A stretch of 64,000 nt of DNA from Malaciobacter marinus (GCF_003544855.1 NZ_CP032101.1:2666001-2730000); one strand, 5' to 3'; shown: positions 27,040-36,241, counted from the stretch's first letter. Notes: generated from the letters alone by a model not told the origin. Translations and numbers: made by a program.

Positions 27040-27648
27040 TCACTTATAAGTTAAAGAGTTTACTACTAATTTTTTATTTTCAAAAGGATCTATTATTGCT
27101 TCTATTTGCTCAAAGCTATACTTTAAAGGAAAGCCTATTTTTGAATTAGTTGCAGTTGTTTCAAGTTTATAAAAAGCTTTACCATTTACATATAAAGCTT
27201 TTTTATTCAAACTTTGATTTACATCTAAATGCACTATTACAAAAATATGCTTAGGCACAAGGACAAAATATGCTTCATAACCTTTTACATGAAGTAATGA
27301 AATAAGAAGATTTGATTTATCATCACAATCTCCAAAGTTTTGGCTTACTACTTTTCTTGCACTTCTTGCAATACTTTCATTTACTTTATAAGGAATATTT
27401 GTAGTAAAATCAAGCATACTTTGAACTTCACAAATTTTATCATTTTTACAATGTAGTGTTAATTTTTTTGCTAAAGAGTGAGTAAACTCATCAATTTTCA
27501 CTTGATTTACATATGTTTTATCATCTATATCTAAAAACTGTCTATCAACAATCTTAAAAGATGTAAATATCATATAAAATACAACTATTATAAATACTAT
27601 TGATATAATCAAAGAGATATAGTAAATAAACTTATTTTGAAATAGCAT
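27040..27648 (-). CDS. Transglutaminase-like membrane-anchored protein
   Basis: Protein of 202 aa with one N-terminal membrane helix (about residues 7-29) and a periplasmic domain. NFGDCDDKSNLLISLL (Cys about 108) followed by PKHIFVIVHLD (His about 134) has the Cys-His spacing of the transglutaminase-like fold. The third catalytic residue is not clear. Such proteins act as peptidases or transferases on envelope substrates, or are inactive folds; function unknown. It overlaps the start-proximal end of the upstream aminotransferase gene by 17 bp, and ATG follows an AAAGG site. Confidence 0.6.
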   Translation of the reverse strand: MLFQNKFIYYISLIISIVFIIVVFYMIFTSFKIVDRQFLDIDDKTYVNQVKIDEFTHSLAKKLTLHCKNDKICEVQSMLDFTTNIPYKVNESIARSARKVVSQNFGDCDDKSNLLISLLHVKGYEAYFVLVPKHIFVIVHLDVNQSLNKKALYVNGKAFYKLETTATNSKIGFPLKYSFEQIEAIIDPFENKKLVVNSLTYK

Positions 27649-28648
27649 CTAAAGCCTTTTTAAAAGCATCTAAATCATTTTGAGACTTTACAGCAACTCG
27701 TATAAATTTCTCATCTAAAAAATCAAAATTACTACAATCTCGTATCATTATTTTATACTCTTTTAACTTTTCTTGTAACTGTTTTGCTGTATGATTTTTA
27801 AGTCTTGCTAAAACAAAATTTGCACTACTATTAAATATAAACTCGACTAAATTACTATTTTGTAAGATTTTTTCTAAGTAGATTTTATTTTTTACATTTA
27901 TTGCTTTTGCTACTTTTTTAAATTTTTCATCTTCTAAGGCTTTTTGTAAATATTCACTATCAAAAGCAGAAAGCTTCCACATAGGTTCAAATTTCTTTAA
28001 CTCATCAATATTTAATTTATTAGAAATAATAGAACCTACTCTAACTCCTGCACTGCTATAAAACTTTGTCATTGATTTTAATACATATAATTTTTCATAT
28101 CTATGTATATATTTTACAGCAGAGTTTTTATCTGTAAAATCTAAAAAACTCTCATCAATTAAAACTGTTGCATTTTGTTTTTGCCAATAGTTTAAAAACT
28201 TTTCAAGTTCATAATATGTCCCATCAGGAGTTGATGGGTTTACAAAGACTACAAGAGTGTTTTTTTCAATTGGTACATCAACTCTTTCAAGTCTATTTAT
28301 AAGATTATAATCATACTTATAAATATGACAAGCTTTTTTATACTCTAAATAAGCAGGCGAATAAATAGTACAGTGATTTAAATCTAAGTGCCTAAAAAGT
28401 GTAAAAATAGCACTACTTCCACCATTATATAGTTCTAATTCAAACTCTTTTACTTTGTAATTTTTTGCTATTTTACTATATAATTTTTCATATTTTGGAT
28501 ATGCAGATATTTCTAGACTATTGAAATCACAAGCTATTTCTGGCTTTACAAAGTTTATATTTGAAGATAAATCTATAACTTCTTCAAGCTTACAATTTAT
28601 ACTTTTTGCAAAACTTTGCACATCACCTCCATGCTCAAAAGTTTTCAA
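27632..28648 (-). CDS. cobC: Threonine-phosphate decarboxylase-like PLP enzyme
   Basis: Class I/II aminotransferase-fold protein of 338 aa, usual length for CobC/CobD-type L-threonine-O-3-phosphate decarboxylase, which makes aminopropanol phosphate for the cobalamin side chain. FEHGGDVQSFAKSIN at the N-terminus is the typical start of this subfamily; the PLP Lys is in LKSMTKFYSSAGVRVG. SSNINFVKP and NPSTPDGTYY are also seen. The start is TTG, overlapping the cobS stop as TTGA, with AGGA upstream. Nomenclature varies (CobC or CobD); Salmonella CobC is a different enzyme, a phosphatase. Confidence 0.88.
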   Translation of the reverse strand: MKTFEHGGDVQSFAKSINCKLEEVIDLSSNINFVKPEIACDFNSLEISAYPKYEKLYSKIAKNYKVKEFELELYNGGSSAIFTLFRHLDLNHCTIYSPAYLEYKKACHIYKYDYNLINRLERVDVPIEKNTLVVFVNPSTPDGTYYELEKFLNYWQKQNATVLIDESFLDFTDKNSAVKYIHRYEKLYVLKSMTKFYSSAGVRVGSIISNKLNIDELKKFEPMWKLSAFDSEYLQKALEDEKFKKVAKAINVKNKIYLEKILQNSNLVEFIFNSSANFVLARLKNHTAKQLQEKLKEYKIMIRDCSNFDFLDEKFIRVAVKSQNDLDAFKKALDAISK

Positions 28649-29385
28649 AGAAAAAATCCTATATTTAAAAGAAGTAACTCTGTTATTTCAATAGAACATC
28701 CTAAGCAATCTCCATTTACAAAACCAAATCTTTTATTTAAAATCTTTAAATTTAAATATAAAAACAGTAATGCCAAAATAAAAAGTAAAAATGCACTTAT
28801 TTTTAAATATATTGCAAAAACTAAAAAAATTAAAACAGCAAATCTAACTTTATTAACTCCATTTGCTTCAAAAGCTTGACTCATAAAGCTGTCTTTATTG
28901 AATTTAAAAAATGGTAAAATATATGTTAAACTAAGTCTTGAAAACATAAAAACTATTAAGATAATTTCATACTTTTTTTCATAAAGTAAATAAGCAATAA
29001 TTGATACTTTTAAAAGTACAAAACTAAAAGTAGCAATTGCACCAATTGCACCAATAGTTGACTCTTTCATAATCTTATAAGCATCTTTTCCAGAATAACT
29101 TGCAAACCAAGCATCAACAACATCAGTAATTGCTTCTGTATGTAAATAACCATATAAAACAAAAGATATTACAGCACTTACAACACTTGCATACAAAGGA
29201 TGAAAAAAACTACTTAAAAACATAAATACCAAGATAGTAACAATTGCTATTAAACTTCCAATTAATGGTAAAAAAAACAAACTATATTTAAAAGTATTTT
29301 TATCAATTGTCATCTCTTTTACAAATACGGGAAAAACTGTAAAATATGATAGACTAAAAGCAAAAGCATTAAAAATCTCTCTCAT
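28645..29385 (-). CDS. cobS: Adenosylcobinamide-GDP ribazoletransferase
   Basis: Membrane enzyme of 246 aa joining the lower ligand nucleoside to adenosylcobinamide-GDP. Multiple helices; family features FSLSYFTVFPV near the N-terminus, HTEAITDVVDAWFASYSGKDAYKIMKES split by a conserved acidic stretch (about 80-108), and GDCLGCSIEITEL near the C-terminus. It overlaps cobU by 4 bp and cobC by 4 bp, so the three are translationally coupled. Confidence 0.93.
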   Translation of the reverse strand: MREIFNAFAFSLSYFTVFPVFVKEMTIDKNTFKYSLFFLPLIGSLIAIVTILVFMFLSSFFHPLYASVVSAVISFVLYGYLHTEAITDVVDAWFASYSGKDAYKIMKESTIGAIGAIATFSFVLLKVSIIAYLLYEKKYEIILIVFMFSRLSLTYILPFFKFNKDSFMSQAFEANGVNKVRFAVLIFLVFAIYLKISAFLLFILALLFLYLNLKILNKRFGFVNGDCLGCSIEITELLLLNIGFFL

Positions 29386-29873
29386 TTTAATCTTCTTTCT
29401 AATGAATATTTCACTTCTATAACTTCATCACAATTTTTTGCTAAAAACTGCCCAATTAAACCTGAAATATCTACGAACTCTCTACTATATTTATCAATAG
29501 GAATTACTCCATTGTTTATGTCATTTAAAATAAAAATAATATTACAATCAATTTTAAAAAGCTTTTCAAGCTGTTTTTCCATAAACTCATAACCATTTTC
29601 AAGATTATTTAGTATATACATAGTCATACAATCTATTAAATAAGTCTGCTTTTCTTTTATTACTTTAGTTAAATCTTTTGGCTCTTCAATAGTAATAAAC
29701 TCTTCAGCTCTTTGTTTTATATGCCTATTAACTCTATCTTGCATAGCTTTATCTTCATATGAATTATCATAAGTTGCAATATAGTATGGTTTTGAACTAG
29801 CAAGCATAAGTGCTTTTTTGCTAGCGCATGAACTCTTTCCTGATTTTTGTCCACCAAAGTAAAATGATTTCAT
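29382..29873 (-). CDS. cobU: Adenosylcobinamide kinase/guanylyltransferase
   Basis: Enzyme of 163 aa that phosphorylates adenosylcobinamide and transfers GMP to it. P-loop GGQKSGKSS near the N-terminus (consensus GGARSGKS), YIATYDNSYEDKAMQDRVNRH-type guanylylation region, and the conserved LIDCMTMYILNNL segment. Slightly shorter than the 180-residue norm. ATG two bases after the marC stop region; part of the tight cobU-cobS-cobC unit. Confidence 0.92.
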   Translation of the reverse strand: MKSFYFGGQKSGKSSCASKKALMLASSKPYYIATYDNSYEDKAMQDRVNRHIKQRAEEFITIEEPKDLTKVIKEKQTYLIDCMTMYILNNLENGYEFMEKQLEKLFKIDCNIIFILNDINNGVIPIDKYSREFVDISGLIGQFLAKNCDEVIEVKYSLERRLK

Positions 29874-29875
29874 TC

Positions 29876-30487
29876 TTATCCTAAATTTAAAAAGCTTTTA
29901 ATTCCACTAAAAATAATTTGTGCAGATAAAGCAGCAAGAAAAAGTCCTGTAATTTTAGAAATGACCATAAGTCCTTGTTTTCCAACAATTTTTTCAATAT
30001 GGCTTGATAAATATAACATCACACCAATTGTAAAAATAGCCATAACTAAAGCTAAACTTCCAATCATTAATTTTGCAAAAGTATTAAACTCAGCACCCAT
30101 TACAAGTAAAACCCCTATTGTTCCAGGCCCCATAGTCACAGGAATCGCCAAAGGAACAACTGCTAAATCTAAAACCGACTTATTGTTTATTTCTTGCCTA
30201 TCTTTGTTTCCATTTATAAGTTCAACAGCTGTTAAAAAAAGTAAGGCACCTGCTCCTATTTTAAAAGCATCTAAAGTAATTCCAAATACTGCAAAAATAT
30301 GTTGACCAAAAAATAGTAAAACTAAAGACATAATAATAACTGAAATTGTAATTTTAATAGCAAGTGCATGTCTTTGTTTTATTGTACTTTCATTTGTAAC
30401 TGTTAAAAAAACAGACAAAACAAAAAATGGTGTCATAATAAAAAACATTTTTAAATATATTGATATAAAATACGAACTAAACTCCAA
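29876..30487 (-). CDS. MarC family integral membrane protein
   Basis: Protein of 203 aa with six hydrophobic helices; motifs VPLAIPVTMGPGTIGVLLV and KITGLFLAALSAQIIFSGI mark the MarC/UPF0056 family, whose function is unknown (not multiple antibiotic resistance as once thought). The start is TTG, seven bases after AGGAG, overlapping the cobT tail region by no bases (gap 1 bp). It is co-directional with and packed between cobT and cobU. Confidence 0.9.
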   Translation of the reverse strand: MEFSSYFISIYLKMFFIMTPFFVLSVFLTVTNESTIKQRHALAIKITISVIIMSLVLLFFGQHIFAVFGITLDAFKIGAGALLFLTAVELINGNKDRQEINNKSVLDLAVVPLAIPVTMGPGTIGVLLVMGAEFNTFAKLMIGSLALVMAIFTIGVMLYLSSHIEKIVGKQGLMVISKITGLFLAALSAQIIFSGIKSFLNLG

Positions 30488-30488
30488 T

Positions 30489-31556
30489 TTACTCTCCTAA
30501 AAACTCTTCTACTTTATTAATAATATCTTCTTTTTTTATACCATTTATACTTGCATAGACAAGTGCTGCTCCTGCCCCTACACCCTCTTTTGCTTCACCT
30601 TTATCATAAAGTTTTAAGACTTTACTTTTACTAGTTGAGAAATCAAATTGCGAATTATATGCATTTATTTTAAAATCCAATAACTCTAAAAGTGCTTTTA
30701 TATCTGAACTTTCATCTTCAAAAAGCCATTTTGTTGTACAAAGTGCAAGTTTTGAACTATCAATTTCTCCACCCATTGTTTTAAGTATTGAATTAACAGT
30801 CAATAAAACTGCTGCCATTTGAGTTCCACCTGCAAGTATTAACTTATGTTTTGTTGCTTGAATACCTAAAATAAACCCAGCATTAAAAATTATCATATTA
30901 TCACTTACACATGATAATCTTTCAAAAATATCCATATTAGGTTTTATATTTTCAAGTGCTTTTTTTAACACCTCATCTTTTATACTATTTGGGCTATTTT
31001 TAAAAGAGCTTGAGAATAACTCTTTACAATCATATCCTAATGCAAGCGCTGTTGCCATTGCTGTTGTAGTTCCAGCAGGAATAGTTTCAGCTAAGATTGT
31101 ATACTCACTAGAAGTCTTATAATTTTGTCCAAACTCAACTCCTTTTTCAAAAACTTCCATTGCATCAATATTTGCACCTGTTTTTATATTTTCACTTGCG
31201 GTTATATCAAAATCATGAATTTTAAAGTACTCAAATTTAGGCAAAATTTCAAAACCTAAATTTAAAAACTCTAAGTTTGAGAAAGCTTTTAATTCGTGAA
31301 CTGCTCTTGTAATAAGTGCAGGTGTTGGAATACCTTTAGTAGTTGTAGCAATATTATCTAAAGAACGTACTTCTTTTGTAGCTAGAAACTCTGCATCTAA
31401 AGTAGGAGTTAAATACATTTTTCCTGGAATACCAGCTTGTGAAATACCCTTGATTTGAGCTGTATTTGTAACAGAACATGCTAGTAAAAAAGAGGCTTGT
31501 TTACCTCTTAAATACTCTAAAAAATCTTTTGTACCTAAAATAGTATTAAAGTTCAT
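30489..31556 (-). CDS. cobT: Nicotinate mononucleotide-dependent phosphoribosyltransferase, archaeal/cyanobacterial CobT type
   Basis: Protein of 355 aa predicted to activate the lower-ligand base of cobalamin by transfer of ribose phosphate from nicotinate mononucleotide. It is not the classical CobT: the GEMGIGNTT motif is absent and the corresponding segment reads AETIPAGTTTAMATA (about residue 150). Together with LAGGTQMAAVLLTV and NAGFILGIQATKHKLI this is the TIGR00303/UPF0284 family of archaea and cyanobacteria. Placement beside cobU and cobS supports the function. ATG with AAAGG; it follows the response regulator gene by 42 bp on the same strand. Confidence 0.85.
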   Translation of the reverse strand: MNFNTILGTKDFLEYLRGKQASFLLACSVTNTAQIKGISQAGIPGKMYLTPTLDAEFLATKEVRSLDNIATTTKGIPTPALITRAVHELKAFSNLEFLNLGFEILPKFEYFKIHDFDITASENIKTGANIDAMEVFEKGVEFGQNYKTSSEYTILAETIPAGTTTAMATALALGYDCKELFSSSFKNSPNSIKDEVLKKALENIKPNMDIFERLSCVSDNMIIFNAGFILGIQATKHKLILAGGTQMAAVLLTVNSILKTMGGEIDSSKLALCTTKWLFEDESSDIKALLELLDFKINAYNSQFDFSTSKSKVLKLYDKGEAKEGVGAGAALVYASINGIKKEDIINKVEEFLGE

Positions 31557-31598
31557 ATAGAACCTTTCTTATAAAGTTTGCAAAAGTATAACAAATAT

Positions 31599-32246
31599 TT
31601 AATTGATATTTAGTTTATAACCCATGCCACCTTGAGAAACAATTGTATTTTTAGGAAGTTTTTTTCTAAGTCTTTTTACTAAAGCTCTTATATTTTCATT
31701 TGTAGTTAAATCACCTTGCCAAACATACTGTTCTATATGATCAAAGGTAACTACTTTATCTAAATTTTTAACAAATAAAGTCATAAGAAGAATCTCTTTT
31801 TTTGCTAATTTTATAAATTGATTTTTATCATCATATAAAGTTTCATTTATTATATTATAAGTATAATTTTCAGGTAAAGAGATATCTGATTTATCCTGCA
31901 CACATAATTTCTTTAATTTTGTTTCTAATTCATATATGTAAAAAGGTTTTTTAATATACTCATCACAACCTTTAGAGTATGCATTTTTAATAGTGTCCAA
32001 TTCAACATTTGCACTAATAATAATAGCAGGTGTATTTTCATCCATACTTCTAATATCTTTTAATAAAGTAAGTCCATCAATTCCTGGAACATTTATATCT
32101 AAAATAAAACAATCATACCCATCATAGATTGCATTTATTGCATCTTTACCATTTTCGAACCAATCTACCTTATAATTTTTTTGCTCTAATGCTTCAATAA
32201 TAAGTTCTGATAACCTCTTGTTATCTTCTAGTAGTAATATTTTCAA
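31599..32246 (-). CDS. OmpR-family response regulator partner of the 32267 kinase
   Basis: Regulator of 215 aa. Receiver: LLEDNKRLS, phospho-Asp in CFILDINVPG, ISANVE and Lys in IKKPFY; winged helix about 128-215 (KLAKKEILLMTLF ... GMGYKL). Start TTG preceded by AAAGGGAG at six bases. It follows the kinase by 20 bp and precedes cobT by 42 bp on the same strand, with no terminator seen, so cobalamin genes may be on the same transcript. Close paralogue of the regulator at 22486-23142. Confidence 0.92.
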   Translation of the reverse strand: MKILLLEDNKRLSELIIEALEQKNYKVDWFENGKDAINAIYDGYDCFILDINVPGIDGLTLLKDIRSMDENTPAIIISANVELDTIKNAYSKGCDEYIKKPFYIYELETKLKKLCVQDKSDISLPENYTYNIINETLYDDKNQFIKLAKKEILLMTLFVKNLDKVVTFDHIEQYVWQGDLTTNENIRALVKRLRKKLPKNTIVSQGGMGYKLNIN

Positions 32247-32266
32247 ATAATCTCCCTTTACAAATT

Positions 32267-34432
32267 TTACTTGTTTATACTAATTTTTATTTTTGCTCCC
32301 TCTTGAGATTTCAATGCTTCTATTTTTCCATCCATTTTATCCTCTATTATTAATTTAACCATATAAAGTCCAAAACCATCACCTTCTTTTTTGCTTGTAA
32401 AAAAAGGTTCAAAAATCCTTTCTAAATTCTTTTCTTTTATTCCAATGCCATTATCTTTTATATAAATACAAGTATAATTATCTTCATCAACAACATCAAT
32501 ATTTATCACTGCTTCTAAATCTTCTTCTACTTTTTTTCTTTTTAATATACTATCTCTTGAATTGTTTATCACACTTAAGATACACTGCTTAAACTCATTT
32601 GGATAACCATAAACTTTAAATGATTTATTATTAAAATTTAAATTAACATCTATGTAGTTATATTTTATATTATGCTCTACAACTTTTAAAAGTTCAAAAA
32701 TTGCTGCATTTATTTCAAATTTACTTTTTTTTGCAGATGGTTTTACAAAGTCTCTAAAATCATCAATTGTTTCTGTCATATATCTAACTTGTGTCATTAT
32801 ATCATCAACTGTTTGCTTAGTATCTTCAATTGTTGAAATTTTTTTTCTTTTATATAAAAGTTCTTGAGCTATTGTTGAAATTTCTATTAAAGGAGTTTTC
32901 CATTGGTGTGCTATTGATGTTATCATCTCACCCATTTCAGATAGTTTTGAACGATGAATTAAGAACTGTTCGTTCTTTTTTCTTTGATTTTCCAATTTTT
33001 TAATTTTTGTAACATCACTTATAATTGTTACAACCCCTGCTTCTATATTATCTTTATTAAAATACTTCTTTCTTCTTATTAAAGCATCAAACTCTTTTGT
33101 TCCTAATTTTATTTGAGTTTCAAGTTCTTCTATAAAGTCTTCATTTTTATAAAACAAATCATTTACCTCAGGAAGAATATATCCTATTTCTTTTTCAATT
33201 ATTTCATTTTTTTTGAAATCTAAAAAAGTACATAAAGCATCATTACAACCTAAAAGCTTGCTATCTGTACTCTCCCAATACACAATACTTTGGATATTAT
33301 TTAATAATACTTTATCTAGCTTACTTTGTTCTAATAATCTATTTTCTAATTTTATCTTTTTTATTATATTTACAATAAGTCCCATAATCAAAAATACAAA
33401 TATTGGCATAAGTAAAAAAGTATTATCAATAATTTTTCTATGCTTTTCAAAAAAAGTTTTTGGTATATTTATAATATTTGAATTTTCAGGCAAAGAAGAA
33501 GAATCAATATTAAATTTTTCTAATATATTGTAATCAAAATAGTACTTTGATGAAGGTATATCTATTGGAATGTTTTGAATCTCTTTTCCTTTTACTAGTT
33601 CAAAGGCTTTTTGTGCTGCTAGTTTGCCTTGTTCTTCTGGATCAACAACAACACCTCCGATTATTCCCTCACCTAAATGAATTTTATTTATTGCAAAAAC
33701 TGGATATTTTGATTTGTTAAATAACTCTCTTAATTTGTTATAAGTTACATATTTTCCTTTTATATCCCTATATAAACTTGTAAATAAAACTGCACTATTA
33801 TCTGGTAGTTTGTTAACTTTATTAACTATTGTTTTTATATCTATTTTATTATCGTATATTATATTAAATCTATCTGCAAACTTTTTTGACTCTTGAATAA
33901 TTTGATTCTTTATTGCCAAAGAGGATAAGGTGTCATCACTTATAATATATAGTGTATCTAGGTTTGGTATTATTTTTGAGACAACTTGTATATTTTTTGT
34001 TATTTGTTTATATTCAATTATTCCTGTCATTTTCTCTTTTATTTTTTTAGGAATTTTTATATCTTCAAAGTTTTCAACTCCACAAAATACAATTGGAGAA
34101 TTATTAAATATTTTTTCATGATTATTTATTACGAAGTTTAATGCATAATTATCTGCTACAAGTATTACTTCATAGTGTCTTGATGAGAATTTTTCTTCAT
34201 ATAATTTTGTGAGCGTTTCAAAATATTTTTTTGAGGTTGTTTTTTTACTATCCATACACTCAATAGTAAGTTCATACTTAGGATGGTTTTCAAAAACACC
34301 TTTTACACCTTTTGTTATATTATCAGTCCATTTTAAACCAATATTATAAGAGTGTAAAAGCAAAATATCTTTTTGTGAATTTGCAAATATAAAAACAGGA
34401 AATAGTAATAATAAAATCAATTTATATAACAT
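32267..34432 (-). CDS. Histidine kinase with fused ABC_sub_bind-type periplasmic sensor and PAS
   Basis: Membrane kinase, 721 aa, paralogue of the product of 20336-22489. Signal peptide 1-17; periplasmic binding-protein fold about 20-320 (ILLLHSYNIGLKWTDN, FTSLYRDIKGKYV, GGVVVDPEEQGKLAAQKA); helix about 338-358; PAS about 372-478 (SIVYWESTDSKLLGCND); H-box IAHQWKTPL (His about 509), N-box VINNSRDSI, G1 DNGIG, F-box FEPFFTSKK and G2 GDGFGLYM. Class I fumarase lies immediately upstream on the same strand but behind a strong terminator. The pairing of one paralogue with dcuB and the other with fumarase argues for a C4-dicarboxylate-related signal; inference only. Confidence 0.88.
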   Translation of the reverse strand: MLYKLILLLLFPVFIFANSQKDILLLHSYNIGLKWTDNITKGVKGVFENHPKYELTIECMDSKKTTSKKYFETLTKLYEEKFSSRHYEVILVADNYALNFVINNHEKIFNNSPIVFCGVENFEDIKIPKKIKEKMTGIIEYKQITKNIQVVSKIIPNLDTLYIISDDTLSSLAIKNQIIQESKKFADRFNIIYDNKIDIKTIVNKVNKLPDNSAVLFTSLYRDIKGKYVTYNKLRELFNKSKYPVFAINKIHLGEGIIGGVVVDPEEQGKLAAQKAFELVKGKEIQNIPIDIPSSKYYFDYNILEKFNIDSSSLPENSNIINIPKTFFEKHRKIIDNTFLLMPIFVFLIMGLIVNIIKKIKLENRLLEQSKLDKVLLNNIQSIVYWESTDSKLLGCNDALCTFLDFKKNEIIEKEIGYILPEVNDLFYKNEDFIEELETQIKLGTKEFDALIRRKKYFNKDNIEAGVVTIISDVTKIKKLENQRKKNEQFLIHRSKLSEMGEMITSIAHQWKTPLIEISTIAQELLYKRKKISTIEDTKQTVDDIMTQVRYMTETIDDFRDFVKPSAKKSKFEINAAIFELLKVVEHNIKYNYIDVNLNFNNKSFKVYGYPNEFKQCILSVINNSRDSILKRKKVEEDLEAVINIDVVDEDNYTCIYIKDNGIGIKEKNLERIFEPFFTSKKEGDGFGLYMVKLIIEDKMDGKIEALKSQEGAKIKISINK

Positions 34433-34497
34433 ATATTATCTTTTTTCTTTTTTTTATTTTATCCTCTTTTAGATTTAAAAGCATATAAACTTAATTA

Positions 34498-34528
34498 TTG
34501 AAGACTTTTTTATAAAAAAAGTCTTCAA
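34498..34528 (-). terminator. Terminator of the fumarase gene
   Basis: Perfect 14-base arms, TTGAAGACTTTTTT (34498-34511) and AAAAAAGTCTTCAA (34515-34528), with a three-base loop, located just after the fumarase stop codon. The A/T run inside the stem gives T-rich sequence on both strands. Confidence 0.85.
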
Positions 34529-34534
34529 GAAAAA

Positions 34535-36025
34535 CTAAATACTATTCCATTTTTGTGGTCCAGTTGTATGAATAGATACACCCTCAGTGTCAACAGCGAC
34601 TGTTACTGGCATATCTTTGACTTCAAACTCATATATTGCTTCCATACCCATCTCTTCAAATGCTACTACTTTCGCATCTTTTATTGATTGTGATATTAAA
34701 TATGCAGCTCCACCTGTTGCTATTAGGTATGTTGATTTATACTCTTTTATTAAATCTATTGTTGGTTGCTTTCTTTCAGCTTTCCCTATCATCCCTAATA
34801 TTCCTATTTCCATCATCTCTTTTGTGAATTTATCCATTCTTGTTGATGTTGTTGGTCCTGCTGGTCCTACTTTCTCATCTCTTACTGGATCTACTGGTCC
34901 TACATAATATATAAATCTATCTTTTAAATCTAAATTATTTGGTAATGCTTTCCCTGCTGCTTTATACTCTACAATTTTTTTATGTGCTGCATCTCTTGCT
35001 GTTAAAATCTTCCCTGACAATAGTAATGTATCCCCTGATTTAAACTGTGACAAATTCTCTTTTGTTAAATCTTCTATATTTACTCTTTTTACACTATCCA
35101 TTGGTATCTCTAAATCTGGCCATATATCCAAATCTGGTTTCTCGAATTTTGCTGCACCTTTTCCATCTAGTTCAAAATGTATATGTCTTGTTGCTGCACA
35201 GTTTGGTATCATTGCTACGGGTTTTGAAGCTGCATGACATGGATAATCTAATATCTTTACATCTAATACTGTTGTTAAGCCTCCAAGTCCTTGTGCTCCT
35301 ATACCTATTTTATTGATATCTTCATACAGTCTTAATCTTAACTCTTCAACTGCATTCTTTGCTCCTCTTTTCTTTAATTCATGTATATCTACATGATCCA
35401 TTAAAGACTCTTTTGCTAGTAGCATTGATTTCTCTGGGTTTCCTCCAATTCCTATTCCTAGTATTCCTGGTGGACACCATCCTGCTCCCATTTGTCTTAC
35501 ATTCTCCATTACCCAATCATATATTGAATCTGATGGATTTAGCACTGTAAACTTAGATTTATTCTCACTTCCTCCACCTTTTGCTGCAACTGTTATCTCT
35601 ACTTTATCTGAGTTATCTACACTATAATGTATTACTGCTGGAGTATTATTTTTTGTATTCTTTCTCTCTCCTGCTGGGTCACTTACTACTGAGTATCTTA
35701 ATGTATTATCTGGGTCTGTATATCCTTTTGCTACTCCCTCATTTAATACTTCTTCTAGCTCTTTTGACAACTCTAGTTTTGCATTTAAACCTACTTTGAT
35801 AAAAATATTTACTGACCCTGTATCTTGGCACAATGGTCTATGTCCCATTGCACACATCTTTGAATTAATTAGAATCTGTGCTATCGCATTTTTTGCTGCT
35901 TCTGACTCCTCTTTTTCATATGCTTCTACCATTCCTTTTACAAAATCTTCTGGATGATAATATGATATATATTGACAGGCTCCGGCGATACTGTCTATTA
36001 TATCTTGCTCTTTTATAGTATTCAT
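34535..36025 (-). CDS. fumA: Fumarate hydratase, class I (iron-sulfur type)
   Basis: Single-chain class I fumarase, 496 aa (E. coli FumA is about 548), interconverting fumarate and malate with an oxygen-sensitive 4Fe-4S cluster. Cluster Cys candidates are in LCQDTGS (about 66), GWCPPG (about 184) and PNCAATRH (about 276). The C-terminal beta domain (DRFIYYVGPVDPV, GPAGPTTSTRMDKFT) is fused, whereas some relatives have two subunits. ATG with AAAAAGG upstream. Its antisense frames are long and Leu-rich only because of codon bias. A monocistronic unit ended by the hairpin at 34498. Confidence 0.95.
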   Translation of the reverse strand: MNTIKEQDIIDSIAGACQYISYYHPEDFVKGMVEAYEKEESEAAKNAIAQILINSKMCAMGHRPLCQDTGSVNIFIKVGLNAKLELSKELEEVLNEGVAKGYTDPDNTLRYSVVSDPAGERKNTKNNTPAVIHYSVDNSDKVEITVAAKGGGSENKSKFTVLNPSDSIYDWVMENVRQMGAGWCPPGILGIGIGGNPEKSMLLAKESLMDHVDIHELKKRGAKNAVEELRLRLYEDINKIGIGAQGLGGLTTVLDVKILDYPCHAASKPVAMIPNCAATRHIHFELDGKGAAKFEKPDLDIWPDLEIPMDSVKRVNIEDLTKENLSQFKSGDTLLLSGKILTARDAAHKKIVEYKAAGKALPNNLDLKDRFIYYVGPVDPVRDEKVGPAGPTTSTRMDKFTKEMMEIGILGMIGKAERKQPTIDLIKEYKSTYLIATGGAAYLISQSIKDAKVVAFEEMGMEAIYEFEVKDMPVTVAVDTEGVSIHTTGPQKWNSI

Positions 36026-36241
36026 ATTAAACCTTTTTATTTATATATTAGATGATTGACTTTTTAAAAGCGACAATTATTAGATTAATATATCTATAAA
36101 AAATTATAACAATAAATATGGGATAAAAATAGGATTTTAATATATTTTTCTTTGCTTATTTTAAGATTGTAAAATTGATATATTAAGAATAGTATTAGAA
36201 AAAGTTCCGTAAAATCTCAAAGATTTACAAAAAGGTTACTT

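Noticed and set aside
23139-31556. Cobalamin riboswitch upstream of the B12 genes
   Set aside because: Gaps between genes are too short (mostly under 50 bp) and no B12-box-like conserved core was seen.
34587-35799. Several long Leu-rich frames antisense to fumarase
   Set aside because: They are mirror frames of a highly biased coding sequence with A-ending codons; the fumarase frame has intact motifs throughout.
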